This document shows positions 14,410 to 20,869 of a DNA stretch of 24,503 bases, in pieces. A program made the position numbers and the translations under genes. The notes below the pieces were generated by a model. That model saw only the letters and a program-made list of their open reading frames with translations, searched no databases and was not told where the DNA came from. Each line of letters begins with the position of its first letter. The first letter of the stretch is position 1. Source of the stretch: Faecalibacterium sp. UBA7177 (GTDB lineage Bacteria; Bacillota; Clostridia; Oscillospirales; Ruminococcaceae); assembly GCA_002491225.1 (NCBI GenBank), contig DKVN01000151.1:1-24503 (forward strand), in the 5' to 3' direction.

Positions 14410-15414
14410 ATGAAACATCTTCTGATCTGGCTCCTTCGCATCCTGCTCTGCGCGGCGGTGCTGGTCGGCTGCTATCAGCTGACATTGTATCTTTCCGGCC
14501 AGTTTGACCCGCCCGCCATGGTGGGGCATCTGGACGCATCCGGCGGGGAGACTTGGGTGGACGAGCAAGCACTTGGCAGCGCGGTGCGCGGGCAGGAGCT
14601 TTTGTTTGAGGCGCGGGATGTCGCCCCGGCCGATCTGCCCGAGGCCGCACGCGGGCTCTGCGCGGCGGGTGCGCGGGCGCTGACCATCAGCCTCGACGAT
14701 CCGCTGCCCCAAGAGACCGCCGACGCGCTGCTGGCGCTGGCGCAGGAAAACGGGGCGTCTCTGATTTTTGTGGGCGAGCACCCCGGCGACGGGGTGCTGA
14801 GCGGGCCGGATCTTGCCTGGTACCTCGGCAGCGACCCCGCGCTGGCGGGGGAGATGCTGGGCCAGCAGGCGGCGATGCTCTTCCGCGAGGGGGACGCGCC
14901 GGACTGGAACGAGGATCACCTGCTGCAATACCTCTGGCTGGCCGATGAACAGGACGCCCACCGCACCACCCTGCGGCGGTATCTGCTGGAGGCCTGCGAG
15001 CACTACGGCGTTTATTCTGCCGAGATGGACAGCCTGCAGGGCGCGGCGGACGAACTGCAAACCGAGGCGCAGGCCGCCTGGGGCGAATTGGCGGGAAGGC
15101 CGGAGATCCTGCTTTGCAGCGGGCCCGAGGCCGCCCTGGCCGCCCGGCAGGCCGCCGAGGCGCTGGGCTGGCGCGGGGCGGGCCAGCCGCTGCCGATCCT
15201 CTGCGCCGCGCCGGACGAGGAGACCGCCCGCGCCCTCATCGAGGACGGCACCGCGGCGGGCTGCTGCTATTACGACCGGGACGGAGTCACCGCGGCGCTG
15301 GCGAAGTTGGCGGTGAATGCCGCGCATCGGGAGTATGTGGCCCAGGATACCGACCTCACGCCGGACGGCCACGCCTTTTTGCTGCCCTACCGGGACGTGC
15401 AGGCCGCGGGATGA
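14410..15414 (+). CDS. Galactose-binding-protein-like (MglB/Peripla_BP_4) lipoprotein, divergent
   Basis: A 334-residue exported protein. The N-terminal signal has a lipobox, LVGC, with Cys21 as the likely lipid anchor. The rest aligns by eye with MglB-type sugar-binding proteins: ALTISLDDPLPQETADALLALAQENGASLIFV, WYLGSDPALAGEMLGQQ, and DWNEDHLLQYLWL.DEQDAHRTTLRRYLLEA, which matches the calcium-loop and hinge region of MglB. The first beta-alpha unit that normally follows the signal (IGVxIYKxxD) is not recognisable, and no ABC ATPase or permease follows, so it may be a sugar sensor rather than a transport component. The ribosome site is weak (AAGAGG). It probably shares the transcript of the AraC regulator 58 bases upstream, fitting a galactose role alongside galK. 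Confidence 0.75.
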   Translation: MKHLLIWLLRILLCAAVLVGCYQLTLYLSGQFDPPAMVGHLDASGGETWVDEQALGSAVRGQELLFEARDVAPADLPEAARGLCAAGARALTISLDDPLPQETADALLALAQENGASLIFVGEHPGDGVLSGPDLAWYLGSDPALAGEMLGQQAAMLFREGDAPDWNEDHLLQYLWLADEQDAHRTTLRRYLLEACEHYGVYSAEMDSLQGAADELQTEAQAAWGELAGRPEILLCSGPEAALAARQAAEALGWRGAGQPLPILCAAPDEETARALIEDGTAAGCCYYDRDGVTAALAKLAVNAAHREYVAQDTDLTPDGHAFLLPYRDVQAAG

Positions 15415-15450
15415 ATTTGAACGGCTGAGTACATAAAGAGGATGAGAAAA

Positions 15451-15534
15451 ATGGTCTCAGGATCGGGCATCCGCCGCGCGGCGGGTGGGGCTCCTGAGGC
15501 CGTTTGCTGAAAATGGAGCCTGAAAAGAGACCAT
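15451..15534 (+). promoter_or_regulatory. Nested inverted repeats upstream of the rRNA methyltransferase gene
   Basis: ATGGTCTC (15451-15458) is an exact complement of GAGACCAT (15527-15534). Inside, CTCAGGA (15456-15462) pairs with TCCTGAG (15492-15498) around a CCGCCGCGCGGCGG core, and GGCTCC (15489-15494) can instead pair with GGAGCC (15515-15520). The helices share strands, so at least two folds compete. The last arm ends four bases before the GGGGGAGG ribosome site. No U-run follows, so a leader control element is more likely than a terminator. I do not recognise a known family. Confidence 0.45.
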
Positions 15535-15553
15535 AAAGGGGGAGGCCCGGCCC

Positions 15554-16918
15554 ATGCCGCTGCAGAAAAATCAGATCATCCCGCTGGCCATCGACAGCCT
15601 TTCGAGCGATGGCAGCGGGGTCGGCCGCTGGCAGGGGGAGGCGGTGTTTGTGCCCGGCGCGGTGCCGGGGGACCGGCTGCAGGTGCGCATCGTCAAAAGC
15701 TGCAAGCGGTACGCCTTCGGCCGCATCGAGCAGGCGGATGAGCGAGGCCCGGCGTATCTTGCGCCGGACTGCCCGGTTTTTGCCCCCTGCGGCGGGTGCT
15801 GCTTTCGGCATCTGCGCTATGCGGACGAGCTGGCCGCCAAGCAGGGCTTTGTGGCCGACGCCTTCCGGCGGCTGGGCGGGCTGGAGCTGCCGGTGCGGCC
15901 GATCCTGCCCTCGCCGCAGACCGACCGGTACCGCAACAAGGTGCAGCTGCCGGTGCAGGCCGGGCTGGACGGCAGGCCGCGGGTCGGCTTTTACGCCGGG
16001 CGCAGCCACCGGCTGGTGCCCTGTGAGGACTGCCTGCTCCAGCCGCAGCTGCTCAGCCAGATCGCGGCGGCCGCCTGCGCGCAGATGGCCCGGCTGGGCA
16101 TCTCCGCCTATGACGAGGCCAGCCACACCGGGCTGGTGCGCCACCTGCTGCTGCGGCAGGGGGCCCACAGCGGACAGGTGCTGCTCTGCCTGGTGGTCAA
16201 CGGCCGCAGCCTGCCGCGGGCAGAGGAGTTTTGCGAGGCGATGCAGCGCCGGTTTCCGGCGATCCGCTCGATCCAGCTGAACCTCAACACCGCCCGCACC
16301 AATGTGATCCTCGGCCCGGAGTGCGTTCTGCTCACCGGGCAGCCGCAGATCGAGGACGAGATGTGCGGGGTGCCGGTGGCGCTGGGGCCGCTCTCCTTTT
16401 ATCAGGTGAACACCCCCGCCGCCGAGCAGCTTTACGAGGCCGCCCGCGTTGCCGCCGCGCTGGGCCCCGGCGAGAGCTTGCTTGACCTCTACTGCGGCAT
16501 GGGCACCATCGGTCTGGCAATCACCGGGCCGGATCAGCCGCTGGTGGGGGTCGAGGTGATCGGCGAGGCGGTCGGGGCCGCCCGCCGCAGCGCCGCCAAA
16601 ATGGGGCGGGACAACGCGCGTTTTCTCTGTGCGGATGCCGGGCAGGCCGCCGCGCTGCTTGCCAAAGAGGGCCTGCGGCCAAAGGTTGTGGTGCTGGACC
16701 CGCCCCGCAAGGGCTGCGAGGAGCAGACCCTCGCCGCCGTCGCGGCCATGTCGCCCGAGCGGGTGGTGATGATCAGCTGCAACCCCGCCACCGCCGCCCG
16801 CGACGTGCGCTGGCTGGCCGGGCAGGGCTACCGCGCGGAGTATGTGCAGCCGGCCGACCTCTTCCCGCGGACACGGCATGTAGAGGCGATCGTGAGGCTG
16901 CAAAAAGACCATTTGTAA
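15554..16918 (+). CDS. rlmD: 23S rRNA (uracil-5-)-methyltransferase, RlmD/RlmCD type
   Basis: A 454-residue TrmA/RumA-family enzyme that uses S-adenosylmethionine to make 5-methyluridine in 23S rRNA. Residues 1-62 form a TRAM RNA-binding domain. Four cysteines for a [4Fe-4S] cluster sit at the RlmD positions: Cys73, Cys79, Cys82 and Cys160. The C-terminal methyltransferase domain has FYQVNT, the SAM loop LLDLYCGMGTIGL, DPPRKGC and the nucleophile motif SCNPATAARD (Cys409). The start at 15554 follows GGGGGAGG eight bases upstream. Firmicute members often modify two sites (RlmCD, U747 and U1939 in E. coli numbering); which sites are used here cannot be told. A structured leader precedes it and a short AT-tailed hairpin follows. 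Confidence 0.93.
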   Translation: MPLQKNQIIPLAIDSLSSDGSGVGRWQGEAVFVPGAVPGDRLQVRIVKSCKRYAFGRIEQADERGPAYLAPDCPVFAPCGGCCFRHLRYADELAAKQGFVADAFRRLGGLELPVRPILPSPQTDRYRNKVQLPVQAGLDGRPRVGFYAGRSHRLVPCEDCLLQPQLLSQIAAAACAQMARLGISAYDEASHTGLVRHLLLRQGAHSGQVLLCLVVNGRSLPRAEEFCEAMQRRFPAIRSIQLNLNTARTNVILGPECVLLTGQPQIEDEMCGVPVALGPLSFYQVNTPAAEQLYEAARVAAALGPGESLLDLYCGMGTIGLAITGPDQPLVGVEVIGEAVGAARRSAAKMGRDNARFLCADAGQAAALLAKEGLRPKVVVLDPPRKGCEEQTLAAVAAMSPERVVMISCNPATAARDVRWLAGQGYRAEYVQPADLFPRTRHVEAIVRLQKDHL

Positions 16919-16944
16919 AGCTAAACTTTGGCCGTTCTTTGCTC

Positions 16945-16976
16945 ATCGCTATGGAGCGATTACAATTATTTTCCGC
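16945..16976 (+). terminator. Weak terminator after rlmD
   Basis: ATCGCT (16945-16950) pairs with AGCGAT (16955-16960) around ATGG and is followed by TACAATTATTTT. The stem is only six pairs, so termination may be inefficient. It overlaps the stop of the convergent gene at 16949. Confidence 0.45.
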
Positions 16977-17445
16977 CCCAGCTTTTTGGCATACCGCACG
17001 GTCATGGCTGTGCCGCCCCGCTGCTCGCCGTTGTAAACAGCCAGCAGGCAGGCGGCGTGATCGACCAGATAGCGGTTGCGCTCCAACATGCAGCCGGGCT
17101 GGTATTGCCGGTTTACGTAGAGCACCTCATCCGCCTGAACTAAAATAGAAGAATAGAGATCCCGCGCTGAAGCTGACCACCCGTCCGCTTGCCCCTCGCA
17201 GGGCAGGATGCAGTGGAGTTTCAGCGCGGGATCTTCTCTTTTCAGGGCGAGAACAGTGAGTGCGGCCCAGGTATCCGCACCCTCGGCCATGCCGGAAAAG
17301 AAATCCGTATATCCGGCCTTTGCCAGCCGGGAGATCTCATCGGCAAGTGCTTTTTTCAGGGTGATGCACCGGGCATCGGACTCATTGTACCCCAAGGAAA
17401 CTTTTTTGGGCGGTGGCCGGTGAACGCACAGCATTGCTCCAACAC
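16949..17445 (-). CDS. SLOG-family YpsA-like (DUF1273) protein, frame broken after 17 codons
   Basis: The long reading frame ending at 16949 encodes the family core: GYNESDARCITLKKALADEI, DFFSGMAEGADTWAALTVLAL, LHCILPCEGQADGWSA, DEVLYVNRQYQPGCMLERNRYLVD and the nucleotide-loop-like YNGEQRGGTAMTVRYA. SLOG proteins are Rossmann-like and thought to bind nucleotide-derived ligands. The expected N-terminus, CCAFTGHRPKKFPWG, is present but in another frame, read from GTG at 17445 with AAGGAGG nine bases upstream. The frames meet at GGGG (17393-17390), where one base appears lost, and also at an in-phase A AAA AAG heptamer (17407-17401) where a -1 slip would rejoin them. Without a shift the first frame stops at 17356 after 29 codons. 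An internal start at 17434 would give 161 residues lacking FTGHRP. It may be a pseudogene, a sequencing error in a G-run, or a frameshifting gene. Confidence 0.7.
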
Positions 17446-17467
17446 AAGAAGCAGCCTCCTTTACTGT

Positions 17468-17526
17468 ATGGCCAAATAATGGCCATATGATAGGGCCATT
17501 ATATCAGCCATAATGGAAAGAGTAAA
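17468..17526. promoter_or_regulatory. Divergent promoter/operator between the SLOG gene and small HTH gene
   Basis: On the minus strand a perfect TATAAT (17503-17498) with an extended TG lies 17 bases from TTTACT (17526-17521), a good promoter for the SLOG gene. ATAATGGCC (17476-17484) and GGCCATTAT (17493-17501) form a perfect 9-bp inverted repeat separated by eight bases. ATGGCC also occurs 11 bases earlier (17468), and GCCATAAT lies at 17507-17514. The repeats overlap the -10 box, as expected for autoregulation by the XRE repressor starting at 17541. Confidence 0.6.
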
Positions 17527-17540
17527 GGGGAGCGGGGCTG

Positions 17541-17744
17541 ATGATCCACTATGCGCCATTGTGGAAAACGATGGAAGAACAAAAGATAACGACCTATACA
17601 CTGCGCTTCAAGTATGGGATGAGCCATGCAACAGTTCAGCGTCTTCAAGCTAACCTGCCGGTATCAACTCACACGTTGAATAAACTATGTACGATTTTGA
17701 ATTGCGGCTTGGAAGATATTGCTGAGTATGTCCCTGATAAATAA
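17541..17744 (+). CDS. Small XRE/Cro-type HTH regulator, copy 1 (AT-rich)
   Basis: A 67-residue protein that is essentially one Cro/CI helix-turn-helix: LWKTMEEQKITTYTLRFKYGMSHATVQRLQAN (about 7-38), then the typical THTLNKLCTILNCGLEDIAEYVPDK end. The start at ATG 17541 has AAGGGGAG about ten bases upstream. It is divergent from the broken SLOG gene and probably binds the palindromic sites between them. It is a paralogue of the gene at 17875: same length, roughly half the residues identical, and the same IAEY-PD end. It is markedly more AT-rich than its surroundings, which suggests a separate origin or relaxed base composition. Confidence 0.82.
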   Translation: MIHYAPLWKTMEEQKITTYTLRFKYGMSHATVQRLQANLPVSTHTLNKLCTILNCGLEDIAEYVPDK

Positions 17745-17790
17745 CAACTCTGCGGTTCGTGAATAAAGAACTGTGGGGTTGTTGCATTTT
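17745..17790 (+). terminator. Hairpin terminator directly after HTH copy 1
   Basis: CAACTCTGCGGTTC (17745-17758) and GAACTGTGGGGTTG (17768-17781) pair at all 14 positions when G-U pairs are allowed, beginning on the base after the TAA stop. The tail TTGCATTTT is only moderately U-rich. The same position after copy 2 holds a GC-rich version of this hairpin. Confidence 0.65.
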
Positions 17791-17874
17791 AGGAGTATGC
17801 GATAATACGATGATTTTTAGCCATATGTAAAACACGGCATTCATACTGGAAAGTGTCATTCGGGGGGCGAGGTC

Positions 17875-18078
17875 ATGATCGTTTTTGATAAGCTGTGGGA
17901 TGTGATGAAAGAAAAAGGCGTTTCCACCTACCAGCTGCGGGAACGGTGCGGCATCGACAGCAAGACCATCCGGAGGCTGCGGGCCAACGACAATATGGAA
18001 ACAAAGACGCTGAACAGGTTGTGCTCGGCGCTGGGGTGCCGCTTGGAGGATATTGCAGAATACACCCCCGATGAATAA
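17875..18078 (+). CDS. Small XRE/Cro-type HTH regulator, copy 2 (GC-rich)
   Basis: A 67-residue single-domain repressor: LWDVMKEKGVSTYQLRERCGIDSKTIRRLRAN (about 7-38), then TKTLNRLCSALGCRLEDIAEYTPDE. It is a tandem paralogue of the gene at 17541, but its base composition matches the rest of the chromosome. The ATG at 17875 is preceded by GGGGGGCGAGG. A possible weak promoter is TGc-GATAAT at 17798-17806 with TTGTTG at 17779-17784. A strong terminator begins immediately after its stop, so it is monocistronic. It may control itself, copy 1 or the SLOG gene. Confidence 0.82.
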   Translation: MIVFDKLWDVMKEKGVSTYQLRERCGIDSKTIRRLRANDNMETKTLNRLCSALGCRLEDIAEYTPDE

Positions 18079-18123
18079 CAGCCCCGCGGGCCTGCAAAGA
18101 CAAGGCCGCGGGGCTGTTTTTTT
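18079..18123 (+). terminator. Strong Rho-independent terminator after HTH copy 2
   Basis: CAGCCCCGCGGGCC (from 18079) pairs with GGCCGCGGGGCTG (18104-18116) with one bulged G, followed by seven T residues (18117-18123). It starts on the base after the TAA stop. Confidence 0.9.
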
Positions 18124-18153
18124 CGGCAAAAATCGATCAGGGGGCTTCTCAAA

Positions 18154-18186
18154 ATCGGTCAATGGGGGTATGCTGGGATTGACCGG
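18154..18186. promoter_or_regulatory. Probable operator of the TetR regulator
   Basis: CGGTCAAT (18156-18163) and ATTGACCG (18177-18184, allowing one base either way) form a perfect inverted repeat with a spacer of about 14, and the flanking bases are nearly symmetric. It lies 55-85 bases before the TetR ATG at 18239, the usual place for an autoregulatory site. No convincing -35/-10 pair could be assigned; TTGACC within the right arm could act as a -35. Confidence 0.5.
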
Positions 18187-18238
18187 TCGGACAACGAATG
18201 CAATTCAGGGCACGGAACCACCACGAAAGGGGGCCGCC

Positions 18239-18853
18239 ATGAACGAGAAGTTCTTCCATCTGCCCAAGGAAAAACAGCAGGCCATCCTCAACGCGGGCTA
18301 CCGGGTGTTCAGCCAGAACTCCTACAAAAACAGCCCCATGAGCGAGATCGCCGCGGCGGCGGGGATCAGCAAGTCGCTGCTGTTCCACTATTTTCACAAC
18401 AAGATGGAGCTCTACCTCTTTTTGTGGGACGAGTGCGCCAAATTGACCATCGACTTTTTGACCCGCTATGAGTGCTACGGCCAGCGGGAGCTGTTTGAGA
18501 GCATGGAGCGGGGGATGCGGGCCAAGCTGGAGATCTTTCGTCTCTACCCGGACATGGCGGCCTTTACCCTCAAGGCGTTTTACGAAAAGGACCCCGTGAT
18601 CAGCGCGGCCATCCAGAAAAGCTATCATCAGTATTTCAACCTCAAGGCGGACAAGACCCGGATCAATATGGATCCCGAGCAGTTCATCCCCGGGCTGGAC
18701 ATCCCCATGATGTACCGGGAGATGTACTGGGCCTCGGAGGGCTACCTCTGGGAGCTGGCGCAGTCCGGCCAGATGGATGTGGCCCGGATGGAACAGGACT
18801 TTACCCGCATGATGGCCTTTTGGAAGAGCGTTTATCTGAAGAAGAAGGAGTGA
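18239..18853 (+). CDS. TetR/AcrR-family regulator
   Basis: A 204-residue TetR-type repressor. The N-terminal DNA-binding domain starts KEKQQAILNAGYRVFSQNSYKNSPMSEIAAAAGISKSLLFHYFHNKMELY (residues about 10-60), with the helix-turn-helix at 33-53. The remainder is an all-helical ligand-binding domain rich in aromatic residues (KSYHQYFNL, MMYREMYWASEGYLWEL), which suggests a hydrophobic ligand. The start at 18239 is supported by AAAGGGGG upstream. Its last codons hold the AAGGAG ribosome site of the ABC ATPase, seven bases downstream, so regulator and exporter are one operon. The ligand is unknown. Confidence 0.9.
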   Translation: MNEKFFHLPKEKQQAILNAGYRVFSQNSYKNSPMSEIAAAAGISKSLLFHYFHNKMELYLFLWDECAKLTIDFLTRYECYGQRELFESMERGMRAKLEIFRLYPDMAAFTLKAFYEKDPVISAAIQKSYHQYFNLKADKTRINMDPEQFIPGLDIPMMYREMYWASEGYLWELAQSGQMDVARMEQDFTRMMAFWKSVYLKKKE

Positions 18854-18859
18854 ACAGCC

Positions 18860-19741
18860 ATGGATGCGATCCGGACCGAGGCGTTGACCAAGCGCTACGG
18901 CAAGGCCCGCGGCATCGAGCAGGTGAGCCTGCGGGTGCAGCAGGGCGAGTTTTTTGGCTTTATCGGGCCCAACGGCGCGGGCAAATCCACCACCATCCGC
19001 ACTTTGCTGGGCCTGCTGCGGCCCACCAGCGGCACCGCCGAGGTGTGCGGATACCCGGTGGGGCGGGAGATGCGGCCTATTTTGGCGCGGGTGGGGTATC
19101 TGCCCTCCGAGTCGGCCTTTTATCCCGGCATGCGGGTGGGGGAGGTACTGCGCCTCTCGGCCGGGCTGCGGAAGAAAAGCTGCAAAGAGGCGGCCGGCCG
19201 GCTCTGTGAGCGGCTGCAGCTGGACCCCGGCCGCCGGGTGGAGGAGCTCTCGTTCGGCAACCGGAAAAAGGTGGGCATCGTCTGCGCGCTGCAGCATGAC
19301 CCCGAGCTCCTGATCCTGGACGAGCCGACCAGCGGGCTGGATCCTTTGATGCAAAAGGAGTTTTTCGCGATCTTGCAGGAGCGGCACAAAAGCGGCGCGA
19401 CCATCTTCCTCTCCAGCCACATCCTCTCGGAGGTGCAGCGCAACTGCGGGCGCGCCGCGATCATCCGCGAGGGGCGGGTGATCGCCTGTGACAGCATCGA
19501 GGCGCTGGCCCGCACCAGCGCCCGGCGGGTGACCCTGCACGGCAGCGCCCCGCTCGAGGGCCTTGCGGGCATCCGGGACAAAAAAGAGGCCGACGGCATC
19601 GTGAGCTTTTTGTACAGCGGCGAGATGGGCCGCCTGCTCGCGGCCCTCGCTGCCGGGCAGGTGCGCGATCTGACCGTGACCGAGCCGGATCTTGAGGAGA
19701 TCTTTTTGCATTACTACGAGGGAAAGGGGGATGTGGGATGA
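18860..19741 (+). CDS. ABC-2-type transporter ATPase
   Basis: A 293-residue ATPase. Walker A GPNGAGKST is at 36-44, a degenerate signature LSFGNRKKVGI at 130-140, Walker B LLILDEPTSGLD at 150-161 and the switch histidine in LSSHILSE (His187). The altered signature is common in drug, bacteriocin or ABC-2 export ATPases. The C-terminal 90 residues are the variable accessory domain ending in LTVTEPDLEEIFLHYY, a hallmark of this group. It overlaps the following permease by four bases (ATGA at 19738-19741). With the TetR gene upstream, the unit is probably an inducible exporter; the substrate is unknown. Confidence 0.92.
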   Translation: MDAIRTEALTKRYGKARGIEQVSLRVQQGEFFGFIGPNGAGKSTTIRTLLGLLRPTSGTAEVCGYPVGREMRPILARVGYLPSESAFYPGMRVGEVLRLSAGLRKKSCKEAAGRLCERLQLDPGRRVEELSFGNRKKVGIVCALQHDPELLILDEPTSGLDPLMQKEFFAILQERHKSGATIFLSSHILSEVQRNCGRAAIIREGRVIACDSIEALARTSARRVTLHGSAPLEGLAGIRDKKEADGIVSFLYSGEMGRLLAALAAGQVRDLTVTEPDLEEIFLHYYEGKGDVG

Positions 19742-20523
19742 CCTTGTTTTTCCACGAGCTGCGGCAGGGCCGCAAGGCGCTGGCGGTCTGGTCCGGCGGG
19801 ATCGGGCTGCTGCTGGCGATCTGCATCTTTCTGTTCCCCGAGATGAAGGGGCAGGTGGACGGGCTGAATGAAGTATTCTCCTCGATGGGCTCCTTCACCG
19901 CGGCCTTTGGGATGGACCGGCTGAACTTTGGTACCCTGACCGGCTTTTATGCCATCGAGTGCGGCAACATCTTGGGGCTGGGCGGCGCGTTTTACGCTTC
20001 GTTCTGCGCGGTGGGCATCCTTGCGAAGGAAGAAAAGGACCACACGGCGGAGTTTTTGATGACCCATCCGGTGAGCCGTGTGCGGGTGCTCACCGAAAAG
20101 CTGGCCGCGGTGCTGGCTCAGATCCTCGGGATGAATGTTCTGCTGTTTGCCCTTGCGGCGGGCTGTATTGCCGCCATCGGCGAGCCGCTGCCCTGGAAGG
20201 AGCTCTGGCTGCTGCATCTGGCATACACCCTGCTGCAGCTCGAGCTGGCGGGCATCTGCTTTGGCATCTCGGCCTTTTTGCGCCGGGGCGGCTTTGGGGT
20301 GGGGCTGGGCCTCGCCGCGATGCTCTACTTTTTGGAGCTGGTGGCCAACATCAGCGAAAAAGCGGAGTTTTTGAAGTACATCACCCCCTTTGGCTACGCC
20401 GAGGGGGCGGACATCCTCGAACAGGGCAGCCTCGACGGCGGGCTCGTTGCCATCGGGTTGGCGCTTGGCGCGGCGGGCATCGCGGCGGGGTATTGGCAGT
20501 ACACCCACAAGGACCTGCATTGA
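19738..20523 (+). CDS. ABC-2-type transporter permease
   Basis: A 261-residue membrane protein with about six hydrophobic segments, the first at residues 17-35 (VWSGGIGLLLAICIFLF). It has the conserved cytoplasmic ILAKEEKDHTAEFLMTHPVSR motif of ABC-2 permeases, where the complex contacts its ATPase, and a PFGYAEGADI loop near the C-terminus. It is coupled to the ATPase by an ATGA overlap and forms the membrane part of the exporter, probably as a homodimer. The operon ends in a terminator at 20609-20652. Confidence 0.9.
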   Translation: MTLFFHELRQGRKALAVWSGGIGLLLAICIFLFPEMKGQVDGLNEVFSSMGSFTAAFGMDRLNFGTLTGFYAIECGNILGLGGAFYASFCAVGILAKEEKDHTAEFLMTHPVSRVRVLTEKLAAVLAQILGMNVLLFALAAGCIAAIGEPLPWKELWLLHLAYTLLQLELAGICFGISAFLRRGGFGVGLGLAAMLYFLELVANISEKAEFLKYITPFGYAEGADILEQGSLDGGLVAIGLALGAAGIAAGYWQYTHKDLH

Positions 20524-20608
20524 GCCGGCGGCTTGTGGGGCGGGGGAGCGCGGCGCGCCCCGGCCACCAAAAGCGGCGGTCTGCCGAGAAAAAAATACGC
20601 ACAGAGCG

Positions 20609-20652
20609 AGGCCCCTGTGCCTGCCCGGGATGGGCGGGCGCAGGGGCCTTTG
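20609..20652 (+). terminator. Terminator of the TetR/ABC operon
   Basis: AGGCCCCTG (20609-20617) pairs with CAGGGGCCT (20641-20649), and the inner GCCTGCCC pairs with GGGCGGGC. A short T-stretch and a T-rich tail follow. The rest of 20524-20745 shows no gene. Confidence 0.75.
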
Positions 20653-20745
20653 TGATGTTGCTATGCGGTTCCTGCGTGGTGTAAAGCTGTTGCGCTTTTC
20701 AGACATGCGGGCCGAAATTTTCCAGCCTTGCGGGCGAACTCTCTC

Positions 20746-20774
20746 TTGGAAAGCGGCCGACGCGGTGCTATAAT
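20746..20774 (+). promoter_or_regulatory. Promoter of the PHP/YdcF genes
   Basis: TTGGAA (20746-20751), a 17-base spacer and a perfect TATAAT (20769-20774), with an extended TGc. Transcription would begin near 20781, leaving about 90 bases of leader. That leader contains CCGTGG/CCACGG and GGCCC/GGGCC pairs just before the ribosome site. Confidence 0.8.
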
Positions 20775-20869
20775 CAAACATGCTCGCCCTCGATGGGAGG
20801 ACGGGCCAAACACAAAACGCATACGGGCCCTGCCGTGGCGGGGCCACGGGGAGGCATATAAGCAACACT

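Noticed and set aside
18149..19711. A 520-codon minus-strand open frame opposite TetR and the ABC ATPase.
   Set aside because: Low-complexity translation without motifs; the plus-strand proteins are complete and clearly real.
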